Source: Bacteroidetes bacterium UBA1312
Lineage (GTDB): Bacteria > Bacteroidota > Bacteroidia > Chitinophagales > Chitinophagaceae
DNA: 49,598 bases
Direction: 5' to 3'
Assembly (NCBI GenBank): GCA_002307135.1
Contig: DBTQ01000019.1
Coordinates: 1-49,598 of the forward strand
Of this stretch, positions 26,615-34,979 are shown piece by piece. A model generated the notes under the pieces. The model was not told the origin of the DNA, did no database searches, and was given only the letters and a program-made list of their open reading frames with translations. Position numbers and translations under genes: made by a program. The first letter of the stretch is position 1; each line of letters starts with the position of its first letter.

Positions 26615-26758
26615 TAACGCTAAAAAGTCTTGGTTATTTACATATTCTAATTTACTTTTATGTCGTTGTGAAGTTTATTTACAATAATTAAAAAAAAGAA
26701 CTCCTCCAATGTCTAGGCGACTGCTGCATGCAACAAAGAATATTTGTTTGATATTTTC
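26615..26758. repeat. 144-bp direct repeat, copy 2
   Basis: It is 142/144 identical to 24354-24497, offset by exactly 2261 bp. It carries the upstream region and the signal-peptide start of the ORF at 26709. Confidence 0.95.
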
Positions 26759-26951
26759 GTGGATATGGGCAATAATATTGTTTGCGCGTGTTGAATCGTT
26801 TGCACAGCAGACCCAAGTATTTCGGGTAAACAATGTTGAAACTAAAATAGACATCAACAAGCTCAGCTGGCTGAATGGACAAGTTGTGTATATAATCAAT
26901 ATCACCAATACTACCGGCAAAACGGAAGTATATAAAATAGTGAAAGAGTAA
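26709..26951 (+). pseudogene. 80-aa remnant: signal peptide joined to a T9SS sorting tail
   Basis: The frame reads MSRRLLHATKN plus a hydrophobic segment ending VESFAQQ, then only about 45 residues, ending INITNTTGKTEVYKIVKE. The last 63 bases are nearly the same as the end of the subtilase gene (24189-24251). The cargo body is missing, so this looks like an internal deletion of a secreted-protein gene. It may still be transcribed, since a terminator follows, but no function is expected. Confidence 0.6.
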
Positions 26952-26997
26952 GAAAGAAGATACAAGAAGCAAGACAGAAGACACAAAGTAATCATTA

Positions 26998-27033
26998 CCC
27001 AAAGGCATTTCCACAAGCGGAAATGCCTTTGGG
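26998..27033 (+). terminator. Terminator after the 80-aa remnant
   Basis: A perfect 15-bp stem CCCAAAGGCATTTCC with its inverse surrounds a 6-base loop. It is followed by GGTTAA, with no T-run, so termination may be weak. Confidence 0.6.
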
Positions 27034-27069
27034 GGTTAATACAAACGGCTGAACAGTACATCGTTATAG

Positions 27070-27535
27070 CCTGCCCAGGCTGCCACACCCACAGCATTGC
27101 CGGTAGCACCCAATGTTGGAGGTATGCCGGCACAAGTAGCTCCGGGTATCTTTGTCCGTGCGGCTAGTTTGGCAGCACGCATCAAAGCGCACAAAGATTA
27201 TTTAGAATCTGATGGGGCTGAATTAGGCATTATTGGTAGCGAAATAACCATAGATACGCATCAACTCCAGCCCGACATTACGGTACGCCTTGCCGCAGGA
27301 GGTCATCCGGAAATAGTGTGGCACAAAAGCCGTATGGATGCGCTCGAAATACAGGTAAACCGTGGTAATGGTTATGAATTGATGAGTTTTGATAGCCATC
27401 CCAATAGCATAGATAAAGCACCATTGCCTGCCGCGGGTCAAAGTGTAGTATGGATATAAAGCGATATATCGACTACACAACGAACAAATAGGGCAGTGGA
27501 GTGCCGAGCATAGTATAGCGGTACATGCTGTTTAA
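27070..27535 (+). pseudogene. 5'-truncated, frameshifted pseudogene of a Bacteroidota protein of unknown function
   Basis: The frame after TAG 27067 encodes PAQAATPTALPV, then IKAHKDYLESDGAELGIIG, VRLAAGGHPEIVWHKSRMD and LEIQVNRGNGYELMSFDSH, and stops at 27457-27459 after SVVWI. Reading on in the +1 frame gives YKAIYRLHNEQIGQWS and a stop at 27533-27535. From memory this continues the same protein family, in which W-x-YKAIY is contiguous. So one frameshift lies near 27450, and the N-terminal half is missing. Its higher GC differs from its neighbours. Confidence 0.6.
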
Positions 27536-27562
27536 TAAGGTATGATTGTACCGATGATATTT

Positions 27563-27596
27563 AAAAAGCCATCAAGAATTTTCTTGGTGGCTTTTT
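27563..27596 (+). terminator. Terminator between the pseudogene and kdsA
   Basis: A 16-bp stem AAAAAGCCATCAAGAA/TTCTTGGTGGCTTTTT with one G-U pair and a 2-base loop, ending in T5. Confidence 0.82.
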
Positions 27597-27627
27597 AACG
27601 AAACGAGCTCATCATGCTTACAATCAT

Positions 27628-27635
27628 TATCTTTA
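27628..27635 (+). promoter_or_regulatory. -7-like box of kdsA
   Basis: TATCTTTA differs from TAnnTTTG only in the last base. It ends 4 bases before the ATG at 27640, so the transcript would be leaderless or nearly so. Confidence 0.4.
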
Positions 27636-27639
27636 CCAA

Positions 27640-28461
27640 ATGTTACCTCAAATTTTTAATGATCAAAAGACGGCTAAAAATAATTTCTTTTTAATGGCAG
27701 GTCCTTGTGCTATTGAAGGTGAGTCTATTGCCATCAGCATTGCCGAAAGAATTATTAGTATTTGCAAACGTTTAGAAATACCACTTGTATTTAAGGGGTC
27801 TTATCGCAAAGCCAATCGTACAAGACTCGACAGTTTTACAGGTATTGGTGATGTACAAGCATTGCAAATTTTGAAAAAAGTGCGCGATACGTACGGTGTC
27901 CCTGTAGTTACAGACATACATGCTGCCAACGAAGCTGCAATGGCTGCTGAATATGTAGATGTTTTGCAGATTCCTGCATTTTTATGCAGACAAACAGATA
28001 TTCTGGTAGCAGCAGCAGAAACAGGGAAAACAGTCAACGTAAAAAAAGGGCAGTTTCTTTCGCCGGAAGCCATGCAATTTGCCGTTGATAAAATTCAGCA
28101 AAGTGGCAATAGTCAAGTAATCCTTACGGATCGTGGAACAACTTTTGGTTATCAGGATTTGGTGGTGGATTATCGTTCTTTCCCGACAATGAAGGCTATG
28201 AATGTACCGACTGTTATGGATTGTACGCATTCATTGCAACAACCCAATCAGACCAGTGGTATTACAGGAGGTAATCCTGCAATGATTGAAACAATAGCGC
28301 GTGCTGCTATAGCTGTTGGCGCTGACGGGTTATTTATAGAAACACATCCGGATCCCAAAAATGCTAAATCGGACGGTGCTAATATGTTGCATCTTGATTT
28401 GTTAGAGCCTTTGTTGGGAAAAATGGTAGTGTTACGAAAAGCTTATCTTGATACGATTTAA
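27640..28461 (+). CDS. kdsA: 3-deoxy-D-manno-octulosonate 8-phosphate synthase
   Basis: A 273-aa TIM-barrel enzyme that condenses phosphoenolpyruvate with arabinose 5-phosphate to form KDO-8-phosphate for the LPS inner core. Visible marks are GSYRKANRT, TDIHAANEA, IPAFLCRQTD, VNVKKGQFLSPE, DRGTTFGYQDLVVD and ETHPDPKNAKSDG. MAGPCAIE carries Cys23 where the E. coli enzyme has Asn, placing it in the metal-dependent class. Other lipid A/LPS genes (lpxH, GT2) lie within 10 kb. Confidence 0.95.
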   Translation: MLPQIFNDQKTAKNNFFLMAGPCAIEGESIAISIAERIISICKRLEIPLVFKGSYRKANRTRLDSFTGIGDVQALQILKKVRDTYGVPVVTDIHAANEAAMAAEYVDVLQIPAFLCRQTDILVAAAETGKTVNVKKGQFLSPEAMQFAVDKIQQSGNSQVILTDRGTTFGYQDLVVDYRSFPTMKAMNVPTVMDCTHSLQQPNQTSGITGGNPAMIETIARAAIAVGADGLFIETHPDPKNAKSDGANMLHLDLLEPLLGKMVVLRKAYLDTI

Positions 28462-28489
28462 TTTAAAATCACCCTTTTAATAACCTTTT

Positions 28490-28521
28490 ATGGGCAAGCA
28501 TATTATAGTATGTTTGCCCAT
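28490..28521 (+). terminator. Terminator of kdsA, overlapping the next promoter
   Basis: A 13-bp stem ATGGGCAAGCATA/TATGTTTGCCCAT with one G-U pair and a 6-base loop, followed by CTTT. Its right arm contains TATGTTTG (28509-28516), an exact -7 box for the S9 peptidase gene. Confidence 0.65.
28509..28516 (+). promoter_or_regulatory. -7 box of the S9 peptidase gene
   Basis: TATGTTTG lies 23 bases before the ATG at 28540 and inside the terminator stem of kdsA. Confidence 0.5.
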
Positions 28522-28539
28522 CTTTAAAAAAAATATTCC

Positions 28540-30663
28540 ATGCGCTTACGCTCTATAATTTTGTTCGCAATTATTGCAATGCCTTCCCTTGCATTTGCTC
28601 AGAAAAAGAACTTTACGATTACGGAAGCCACAAATGGTATGGCTACTACTTTTGCTCCTAAAGGAATTAAACAGGCTAGTTGGGAGCCTCAAACAAATAA
28701 TTTTTTTCAGGTATCGGATAATAATTGGGTAAGTACAAATGTAGCAAGCGGTGCGTCTAATATTGTATTGACTTTAAAAAAGCTAAATCAATCTTTGTTT
28801 GGGAAAGATAGTTTAAAAAGCTTTCCTATGCTGACTTGGGCAAGTAAGGATCAATTTTATTTTAATTCGGGCAATCAGCTCAATTTCGGGAATTTAAATA
28901 ACGATGAATGGCAAAAGAATGCTTTGCCTGATGGTGCTGAAAATATTTTTGTAGCCCCATCAACAAATTATATCGCCTATACAATAGACAATAATTTATG
29001 GCTCAATCACATGAAGGTAACTGATGATGCAGATAAAAATGTAGTCAATGGGAAGTCTGTGCATCGTGAAGAATTTGGTATCGATAAGGGAATTTTCTTT
29101 TCACCAAAAGGAAATCTTTTGGCTTATTATAGGATGGATCAGACTATGGTCAATGATTATCCAATAATAGATTGGGGAGCAATGCCTGCAAAGGTAAATA
29201 TGATTAAATATCCGATGGCAGGTGATACCTCTCATGAGGTTTCGGTGTGGGTATATAATCCAACTACACAAAGTAAAGTACGCATTAAAACGGGTACACC
29301 ATTAGATAAGTACCTTACATGTGTTACATGGAGTCCTGACGAAAAATATATCTTTATTGCGATACTTAATCGGGAGCAAAATCATTTGCGACTCAATAAG
29401 TATGATGCCGCAACTGGAGAAAAAGTAAGTACTCTTTTTGAAGAAAGTAATAATAAATATGTACAACCGCAGCATGAGCTTAGCTTTTTACCCAATAGCA
29501 ATGATCAATTTATTTGGTGGAGTCAGCGCGATGGTTTTATGCACTTGTACCTCTTTAATACTGACGGCAAGCTGATACGCCAGCTAACAAAAGGTGATTG
29601 GGTAGTCAATGAATTACTAGGTTTCAATGAAGCACAAAATGAAATTATTTTTTCTTCTTCAAAGGAGTCTCCGATGGAGAAAAATAGTTATTCCGTGAAT
29701 TGGACAAACGGGAAAATGCGTCGCCTCGATAAAGACAATGGTTACCACAATGCAGTAGCCAGTACAGATGGTCAATATTTATTTGATTCCTACAGCTCTG
29801 TCAATGTGCAAAAGCAATGTATGTTGTTGCGTACTGATGGTATGGATGCCAAAACTTTATTTTACGAAAAAGATAATTTAGTTGGTTATGACAGACCTGA
29901 GGTGAAGGATGTGACACTTAAAGCGAGTGATGGCACTCCTCTTTATGGGAAATTAATTTTACCGACACATTTTAATGCGAATAAAAAATATCCGGTGATT
30001 GTGTATTTGTATAATGGTCCTAATGTTCAACTCTTGCACAATAGCTTTCCGGCTAGTGGCAATCTTTGGTATGAGTATATGGCTCAACGTGGTTATATCG
30101 TTTTCACAATGGATGGGCGAGGTAGTAGTAATAGAGGATTGAAGTTTGAGCAAGCAACATTTGGAAAGTTAGGCACTGTAGAATTGGAAGATCAATTAAA
30201 AGGTGTTGAATATTTAAAGTCGCTCCCTTATGTGGACGGAAGCCGTATGGGTATTCACGGTTGGAGTTTTGGTGGCTTTATGACTACGAGTATGATGTTG
30301 CGCTATCCGGATGTATTTAAAGTAGGTGTTGCAGGTGGCCCAGTAATGGATTGGAAAATGTACGAAGTAATGTACACGGAGCGTTATATGAATACCCCCC
30401 AAGAAAATCCTAAGGGTTATGAGGATGCTAACTTATTGACTAAAACAAAGAATTTAAAAGGTAAGTTGTTGTTGATTCATGGTACAGATGATAATGTAGT
30501 TGTATGGCAGCACTCCATTAATTTTATAAAGAATTGCGTGGATAACAATATTCCGATCGACTATTTCGTTTATCCGGGACATGAGCATAATGTACGAGGT
30601 AAAAATAGGGTTCATCTGATGCAAAAGATTACAGACTATTTCGATTTGTACTTGAAACCATAA
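28540..30663 (+). CDS. S9 family dipeptidyl-peptidase IV-like prolyl peptidase
   Basis: A 707-aa exported peptidase. The signal peptide is MRLRSIILFAIIAMPSLAFA. Residues 30-480 are a beta-propeller with the HREEFGID segment corresponding to the Glu pair that binds the substrate N-terminus in DPP IV. The C-terminal alpha/beta-hydrolase has S576 in GWSFGGF, D651 in HGTDDNV and H683 in PGHEHNV. It should cleave X-Pro/Ala dipeptides from peptides in the periplasm. The following gene starts within 15 bp. Confidence 0.92.
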   Translation: MRLRSIILFAIIAMPSLAFAQKKNFTITEATNGMATTFAPKGIKQASWEPQTNNFFQVSDNNWVSTNVASGASNIVLTLKKLNQSLFGKDSLKSFPMLTWASKDQFYFNSGNQLNFGNLNNDEWQKNALPDGAENIFVAPSTNYIAYTIDNNLWLNHMKVTDDADKNVVNGKSVHREEFGIDKGIFFSPKGNLLAYYRMDQTMVNDYPIIDWGAMPAKVNMIKYPMAGDTSHEVSVWVYNPTTQSKVRIKTGTPLDKYLTCVTWSPDEKYIFIAILNREQNHLRLNKYDAATGEKVSTLFEESNNKYVQPQHELSFLPNSNDQFIWWSQRDGFMHLYLFNTDGKLIRQLTKGDWVVNELLGFNEAQNEIIFSSSKESPMEKNSYSVNWTNGKMRRLDKDNGYHNAVASTDGQYLFDSYSSVNVQKQCMLLRTDGMDAKTLFYEKDNLVGYDRPEVKDVTLKASDGTPLYGKLILPTHFNANKKYPVIVYLYNGPNVQLLHNSFPASGNLWYEYMAQRGYIVFTMDGRGSSNRGLKFEQATFGKLGTVELEDQLKGVEYLKSLPYVDGSRMGIHGWSFGGFMTTSMMLRYPDVFKVGVAGGPVMDWKMYEVMYTERYMNTPQENPKGYEDANLLTKTKNLKGKLLLIHGTDDNVVVWQHSINFIKNCVDNNIPIDYFVYPGHEHNVRGKNRVHLMQKITDYFDLYLKP

Positions 30664-30675
30664 GCGACCTTGGGC

Positions 30676-31368
30676 ATGATGAAGAGGATATTTAAAAAAA
30701 TATTCTGGGTAGCGCTTAGGTTTATATTGTTTGTGATTTGTTTTGTTGGATTGTATTTTCTTGCCGCTTTTACACTACCATATATTGCTGTTAATAAAAA
30801 TGCAGCGACGGCGGGTGTCGATGGTGTGGAAATTTATATTTTGTCAAATGGAGTGCATACGGATTTGGTGCTCCCACTAAAAACGCAGGGTATTGATTGG
30901 TCAAAAAAATTAAGCTTTCGACATACAAAAAGTGGAGATAGTATGATGCCGTATGTGGGCTTTGGCTGGGGGGATAAGGGCTTTTATTTAGAAACGCCTA
31001 CCTGGGCTGATCTTAAAGCAAGTACTGCTATCAATGCGATGTTTTTTATGGGATCATCGGCAATGCATGTGACTTTTCATCAGCAGATGACTATCGATAA
31101 AAATTGTAAAAAAATATGGATGAGCAAGGAGCAGTACCAATTATTGTATCATTATATTGATGCTAGTTTTCAAAAAGGAAATGGAGGTGCATATTTATAT
31201 ATTCCCAATCGCGCTTATGGACAGAATGACGGATTTTATGAAGCAAATAGAACATACAATTTATTTTTTACTTGTAACACTTGGACTAATGAGGGTTTGA
31301 AAAGGGCAAGACTAAAGGCTAGCCTTTGGACTCCATTCGATAAGGGGATACTTTATCATTATCACTAG
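30676..31368 (+). CDS. TIGR02117/DUF2459-like membrane-anchored protein
   Basis: A 230-aa protein with an N-terminal membrane anchor (residues about 8-35) and a periplasmic domain. Family marks are EIYILSNGVHTDLVLPL, PYVGFGWGDKGFYLETPTWADL, SAMHVTFHQ and FTCNTWTNEGLKRA. The conserved Cys/His arrangement (NGVHTD, CNTW) suggests a cysteine-peptidase-like fold, but the function is not established. The longer frame starts at a TTG; ATG 30676 is preferred. Probably co-transcribed with the S9 peptidase. Confidence 0.75.
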   Translation: MMKRIFKKIFWVALRFILFVICFVGLYFLAAFTLPYIAVNKNAATAGVDGVEIYILSNGVHTDLVLPLKTQGIDWSKKLSFRHTKSGDSMMPYVGFGWGDKGFYLETPTWADLKASTAINAMFFMGSSAMHVTFHQQMTIDKNCKKIWMSKEQYQLLYHYIDASFQKGNGGAYLYIPNRAYGQNDGFYEANRTYNLFFTCNTWTNEGLKRARLKASLWTPFDKGILYHYH

Positions 31369-31445
31369 GTATATAGGTTTACTACTATTTATATGAAAAA
31401 TTGTTTTTGATAAGTTAATAGAAAACAAAAGGGTAGTGAATAAAC

Positions 31446-31453
31446 TAAATTTG
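31446..31453 (+). promoter_or_regulatory. -7 box of the polysaccharide deacetylase gene
   Basis: TAAATTTG, an exact TAnnTTTG match, ends 26 bases before the ATG at 31480. Confidence 0.45.
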
Positions 31454-31479
31454 TTTTACAATCACTCTTTTATCATTTA

Positions 31480-32235
31480 ATGAAAATTCCTTTACACGCA
31501 TTATTACCAACAATTAAGGGTATTCCAATATTGATGTATCATCGTGTTTGGGAAGGACAAAGCGATAATCTTACTATCACGCCTCAAAATTTACGTGCGC
31601 AATTTTCATATCTGAAAGACAATGGTTATTCCTCGATTTCGTTGAGCGATTTTTTAGATATTCTTTCTGGTAAAGTTGAGCTGAAACCCAACTCTTTTTT
31701 ATTGAGTTTCGATGATGGTTATCGTAATAACTTAACGTTTGCGTACCCCATTCTTCAGGAATATGGATTTAAAGCAGTGTTTTTTATCATTGGTAATACT
31801 TTAGATGGAACCGCACCTAAAGAGACGGAAGCAATAAATGATAAAATGACTGTTTCAGAGTTGGAAATGTTAGATCCTGAGATCGTACAATTGGCATTGC
31901 ATAGTTATAATCATATACATTTTAAGCAAAATAGTTTGCAACAGATCCAGATGGATATTGAGCAAAATATTTTTGCATTTGAACAATCGGAATTACCTTT
32001 TAATAGGGTATTAGCATACCCATTTGGAGGACGTCCTGCCAAGGTTTCTGAATTTAAGCGATTAAAAAAATGGATGGAATCAGTGGGCATCGAAGCTGCA
32101 TTTCGTATAGGTAATCAGCCTTGTAAAATACCTGTTGAAGATGCTTATGAAATTAAGCGAATTGATATTTTAGGAACAGACAGCATTTCTGATTTTGCGA
32201 TTAAACTCAGAAAAGGAAAACTTAAACCGTTCTGA
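31480..32235 (+). CDS. Polysaccharide deacetylase family protein (NodB domain)
   Basis: A 251-aa carbohydrate esterase family 4 protein. ILMYHRV opens the domain, SFDDGY holds the catalytic/metal Asp pair, HSYNH gives the two metal His ligands, and YPFGG is the later motif. It should remove N- or O-acetyl groups from a surface polysaccharide. No signal peptide is seen, so it may act on cytoplasmic or membrane-bound precursors. The glycosyltransferase gene follows after 11 bp and probably acts in the same pathway. Confidence 0.86.
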   Translation: MKIPLHALLPTIKGIPILMYHRVWEGQSDNLTITPQNLRAQFSYLKDNGYSSISLSDFLDILSGKVELKPNSFLLSFDDGYRNNLTFAYPILQEYGFKAVFFIIGNTLDGTAPKETEAINDKMTVSELEMLDPEIVQLALHSYNHIHFKQNSLQQIQMDIEQNIFAFEQSELPFNRVLAYPFGGRPAKVSEFKRLKKWMESVGIEAAFRIGNQPCKIPVEDAYEIKRIDILGTDSISDFAIKLRKGKLKPF

Positions 32236-32246
32236 CTTTTAAACTT

Positions 32247-33011
32247 ATGCATACACTGGAACAGACTTTAATACCTATTTCTGCAGTCGTCATTTGTAAA
32301 AATGAGGAACAGAATATAGCACGCTGTATCAAAAGTTTGCAACAGGTTACTAATGATATAGTGGTAGTAGATAGTGGTAGTATTGATAATACTATTGCAA
32401 TTGCTGAAAGCTTGGGCGCAAGATGTTTCTATCACGCTTGGGAAGGATACTCAAATCAAAAGAATTATGGAAATAGTTTAGCATTGCACGATTATATTAT
32501 TTCTATTGACGCAGATGAAGAAATCAGCGAGGGGTTGGCTAAGAGTATTAATGTTGAAATGAAAAACCCGGATAGGGATGCGTATGAACTTAATTTTTTG
32601 ACGTCTTATCAAAATAAATTTGTTTATTACGGGAGTTGGAATCCGGATAGGCATGTACGGATTTTTAAAAAATCAAAAATAAGCTGGGGTGAGGCTGGCG
32701 TACATGAAGAATTGATATTAAAAGGTGCTGTAGTGAAGCGTTTGAAAGGTTACATACACCATTATACGGCTCATTCGAGACAATATTATAGAACAAAATT
32801 AACTCGTTACGCACAAGAGTTTGCGCATAATAAGCAGTGTAAAAACCAACGCTCCTTAGCCCTTAAAAAATATATAAGCGCAAGTTTTCGCTTTATTAAA
32901 GACTATGTTTTTTATAGAGGCTTTTTGGATGGGAAAGCAGGTTTAGATATTGCACTGGAAGAGGCACGATACACTTATTTGAAATACAAATGGAGTGAGG
33001 AAAGTTTATAG
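32247..33011 (+). CDS. Glycosyltransferase family 2, WaaE/KdtX-like
   Basis: A 254-aa GT-A fold transferase. It has ISAVVICKNEEQNIARCI, IVVVDSGSIDNT and the metal-binding ISIDADEEIS. GSWNPDRHVRIFKK and GVHEEL resemble WaaE/KdtX-type beta-glucosyltransferases that decorate the LPS inner core. A basic C-terminal region (FRFIKDYVFYRGFLDG) probably contacts the membrane. Together with the deacetylase and nearby kdsA, this suggests LPS core or surface glycan assembly; the sugar transferred is not readable. Confidence 0.84.
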   Translation: MHTLEQTLIPISAVVICKNEEQNIARCIKSLQQVTNDIVVVDSGSIDNTIAIAESLGARCFYHAWEGYSNQKNYGNSLALHDYIISIDADEEISEGLAKSINVEMKNPDRDAYELNFLTSYQNKFVYYGSWNPDRHVRIFKKSKISWGEAGVHEELILKGAVVKRLKGYIHHYTAHSRQYYRTKLTRYAQEFAHNKQCKNQRSLALKKYISASFRFIKDYVFYRGFLDGKAGLDIALEEARYTYLKYKWSEESL

Positions 33012-33038
33012 TATAATGAATTCCTTTCCTCGCTCCGT

Positions 33039-34916
33039 TTATTTTTTATCCACTAGTTTATCCAGTTTTGCTTGCGCCAATGGATGGTAATTATTACGAT
33101 AACGATGGTACAATTCTTTGGCCATTGCTAGTTGGTTTGTTTTGATCATGGATTCGTAAAGTGGCAATAAAAATTTCTGACGACCTGTAAAGCTTAAAAA
33201 CTTACTGATGCTTGGGTAAGCTTTTTTATAATTTGCATTTACAGACATAATAAACCAGAGATCGGCTATTTCACTATTTTGTGTATTAGTGAAGTTAAAT
33301 GCGGCATCCAATTTTTGCATTTGTTCTTGTGTCATTTGACTGGGCATTTTACGAAGAAAATGGAGCCATTCATGTGTCGTCCAAGCTTTTGTATTTAGCA
33401 CTTTAGCATCTGTACCTGAAAGGAATTTTTCGCGCTCACTATTCACTTTGTTGAAACGGCTCATGTCTGCACGAGGTGCATTTTCGGGTATTCCAGGGCC
33501 ATACACCCAAGCATTGATGTTAAGTTTTTTAATTAATGTACTATCGCCTTTTATTAAATTGTCATTAAGGTATGTTAGAAATTCTTCAGTGGTAATTGTT
33601 TTAAACGAATGCTCAGTGAAGTACTTTTTTAAGAAAATATCCCATTGGGTTCTGCCCACATTTTGTTCTATCAACCAAAGAAATAATGCCCCTTTTTCAT
33701 ACGGAATATCTGATAATCCTTCATCAGGATCTCTACCTTTCAAGTCTAGTTTTAGCCAAGTGTCTTTACTGTTTTTACCAAATGTGGCGACCTCTGTCTC
33801 TAAATCTTGATAGCCTAATTCCCACAGCATATCCACATAAGATTTATCATTCATGGCTTCACTGATACGACGTTCAAAATAAACGGTGAATCCTTCGTTC
33901 ATCCAAATGTCATCCCAAGTAGCATTCGTCACTAAATTGCCACTCCAGTTATGTGCCAATTCGTGTGCAATCAAATTGACCAAGGAACGGTCTCCTGCAA
34001 TAACAGTGGGTGTGCAGAAAGTCAGTTTTGGATTTTCCATACCACCAATAGGGAATCCGGGAGGTAAGACAATTACATCGTAACGTCCCCAGCGATATGG
34101 TCCATAAAGCGATTCTGCAGTGGTTACCATTTTGCCCATGTCAGCAAATTCATAGCGAACTTTGTCAATCATTTCTGGTTCAGCATAGACACCAGTACGC
34201 TCATCTATTTTGCTGAACTTTATATCTCCAACAGCTAAGGCCATAAGGTAAGCCGGTATGGGGATTTCCATATTGAAATGATAAATAGTACTGTCGTTGA
34301 TTTGTTGAGGATTGCCACTCGCACTCATTACAGCGAGCATGCCTTTAGGGGCTTGGATACGTGCGCTATAAGTAAAACGGATGCCGGGTCCATCGGGACA
34401 TGGTATCCAACTACGTGCATAGATGGATTCGGATTGTGTATAAAGGAAAGAATGCTTTTTGCCTGTCGTTTGTGTAGCGTCAAGCCATTGCAATGCAGTT
34501 GCATCTTTCCCTGTTTTATATTTTATGGCTACTTTTTTAGAAGATTTTGAAATTGGTATTATCAATGCTGTACCTAAATGCTCTTGATTATTGCCCATAC
34601 TATATTGCACGTATTGGCCGTCCACCAACACCGTATCTATGAGCAGCTTACTGTCATCGAGCCTAAGCTCTTGAGTACCTGATTTATTATCTATATCCCA
34701 GATTGCCCAGCCTCTCAATTGTTTACCTGTCATATCCACATTTAAATTGAGGTCGAGGTGCATAATTGTAACATTGTCTGCGTTGGACAATGTGTGCAAG
34801 TCTCTTGCTTTTACAATATTCTTATGCTCTTCTTTATTTTGAACAGGGCTAGAATGATTAGTACAAGCTCCAGTTGTGAGTACAAGCACAGCAAGACAAA
34901 GGTTGCGATATTTCAT
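33039..34916 (-). CDS. M1 family aminopeptidase, leukotriene-A4-hydrolase-like lipoprotein
   Basis: A 625-aa zinc aminopeptidase. The N-terminus is a lipoprotein signal ending in TTGAC at residue 18. The catalytic domain has GGMENPKLTFCTP (substrate N-terminus binding), the zinc site HELAHNW with the third ligand in WMNEGFTVYFE, and a Tyr-bearing segment near PYEKGALFLW. The C-terminal helical domain resembles that of LTA4 hydrolase. It should trim N-terminal residues from peptides at the cell envelope. It lies 63 bp downstream of the APH-RapZ fusion gene and may share its transcript. Confidence 0.9.
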   Translation of the reverse strand: MKYRNLCLAVLVLTTGACTNHSSPVQNKEEHKNIVKARDLHTLSNADNVTIMHLDLNLNVDMTGKQLRGWAIWDIDNKSGTQELRLDDSKLLIDTVLVDGQYVQYSMGNNQEHLGTALIIPISKSSKKVAIKYKTGKDATALQWLDATQTTGKKHSFLYTQSESIYARSWIPCPDGPGIRFTYSARIQAPKGMLAVMSASGNPQQINDSTIYHFNMEIPIPAYLMALAVGDIKFSKIDERTGVYAEPEMIDKVRYEFADMGKMVTTAESLYGPYRWGRYDVIVLPPGFPIGGMENPKLTFCTPTVIAGDRSLVNLIAHELAHNWSGNLVTNATWDDIWMNEGFTVYFERRISEAMNDKSYVDMLWELGYQDLETEVATFGKNSKDTWLKLDLKGRDPDEGLSDIPYEKGALFLWLIEQNVGRTQWDIFLKKYFTEHSFKTITTEEFLTYLNDNLIKGDSTLIKKLNINAWVYGPGIPENAPRADMSRFNKVNSEREKFLSGTDAKVLNTKAWTTHEWLHFLRKMPSQMTQEQMQKLDAAFNFTNTQNSEIADLWFIMSVNANYKKAYPSISKFLSFTGRQKFLLPLYESMIKTNQLAMAKELYHRYRNNYHPLAQAKLDKLVDKK

Positions 34917-34979
34917 TAGCGAAAACTTAAATTAAATAATGAACTGTTTTTTGATTGGAGGTTAGGTTATAAATACTTT

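Noticed and set aside
24354..26758. Insertion sequence or composite transposon bounded by the 144-bp repeats
   Set aside because: No transposase, no terminal inverted repeats and no target duplication were seen; the repeats carry a gene start, which fits gene duplication better.
26675..27133. 152-aa minus-strand ORF overlapping the remnant gene
   Set aside because: It reads antisense through the 144-bp repeat, the 80-aa remnant and a terminator hairpin; composition is not protein-like.
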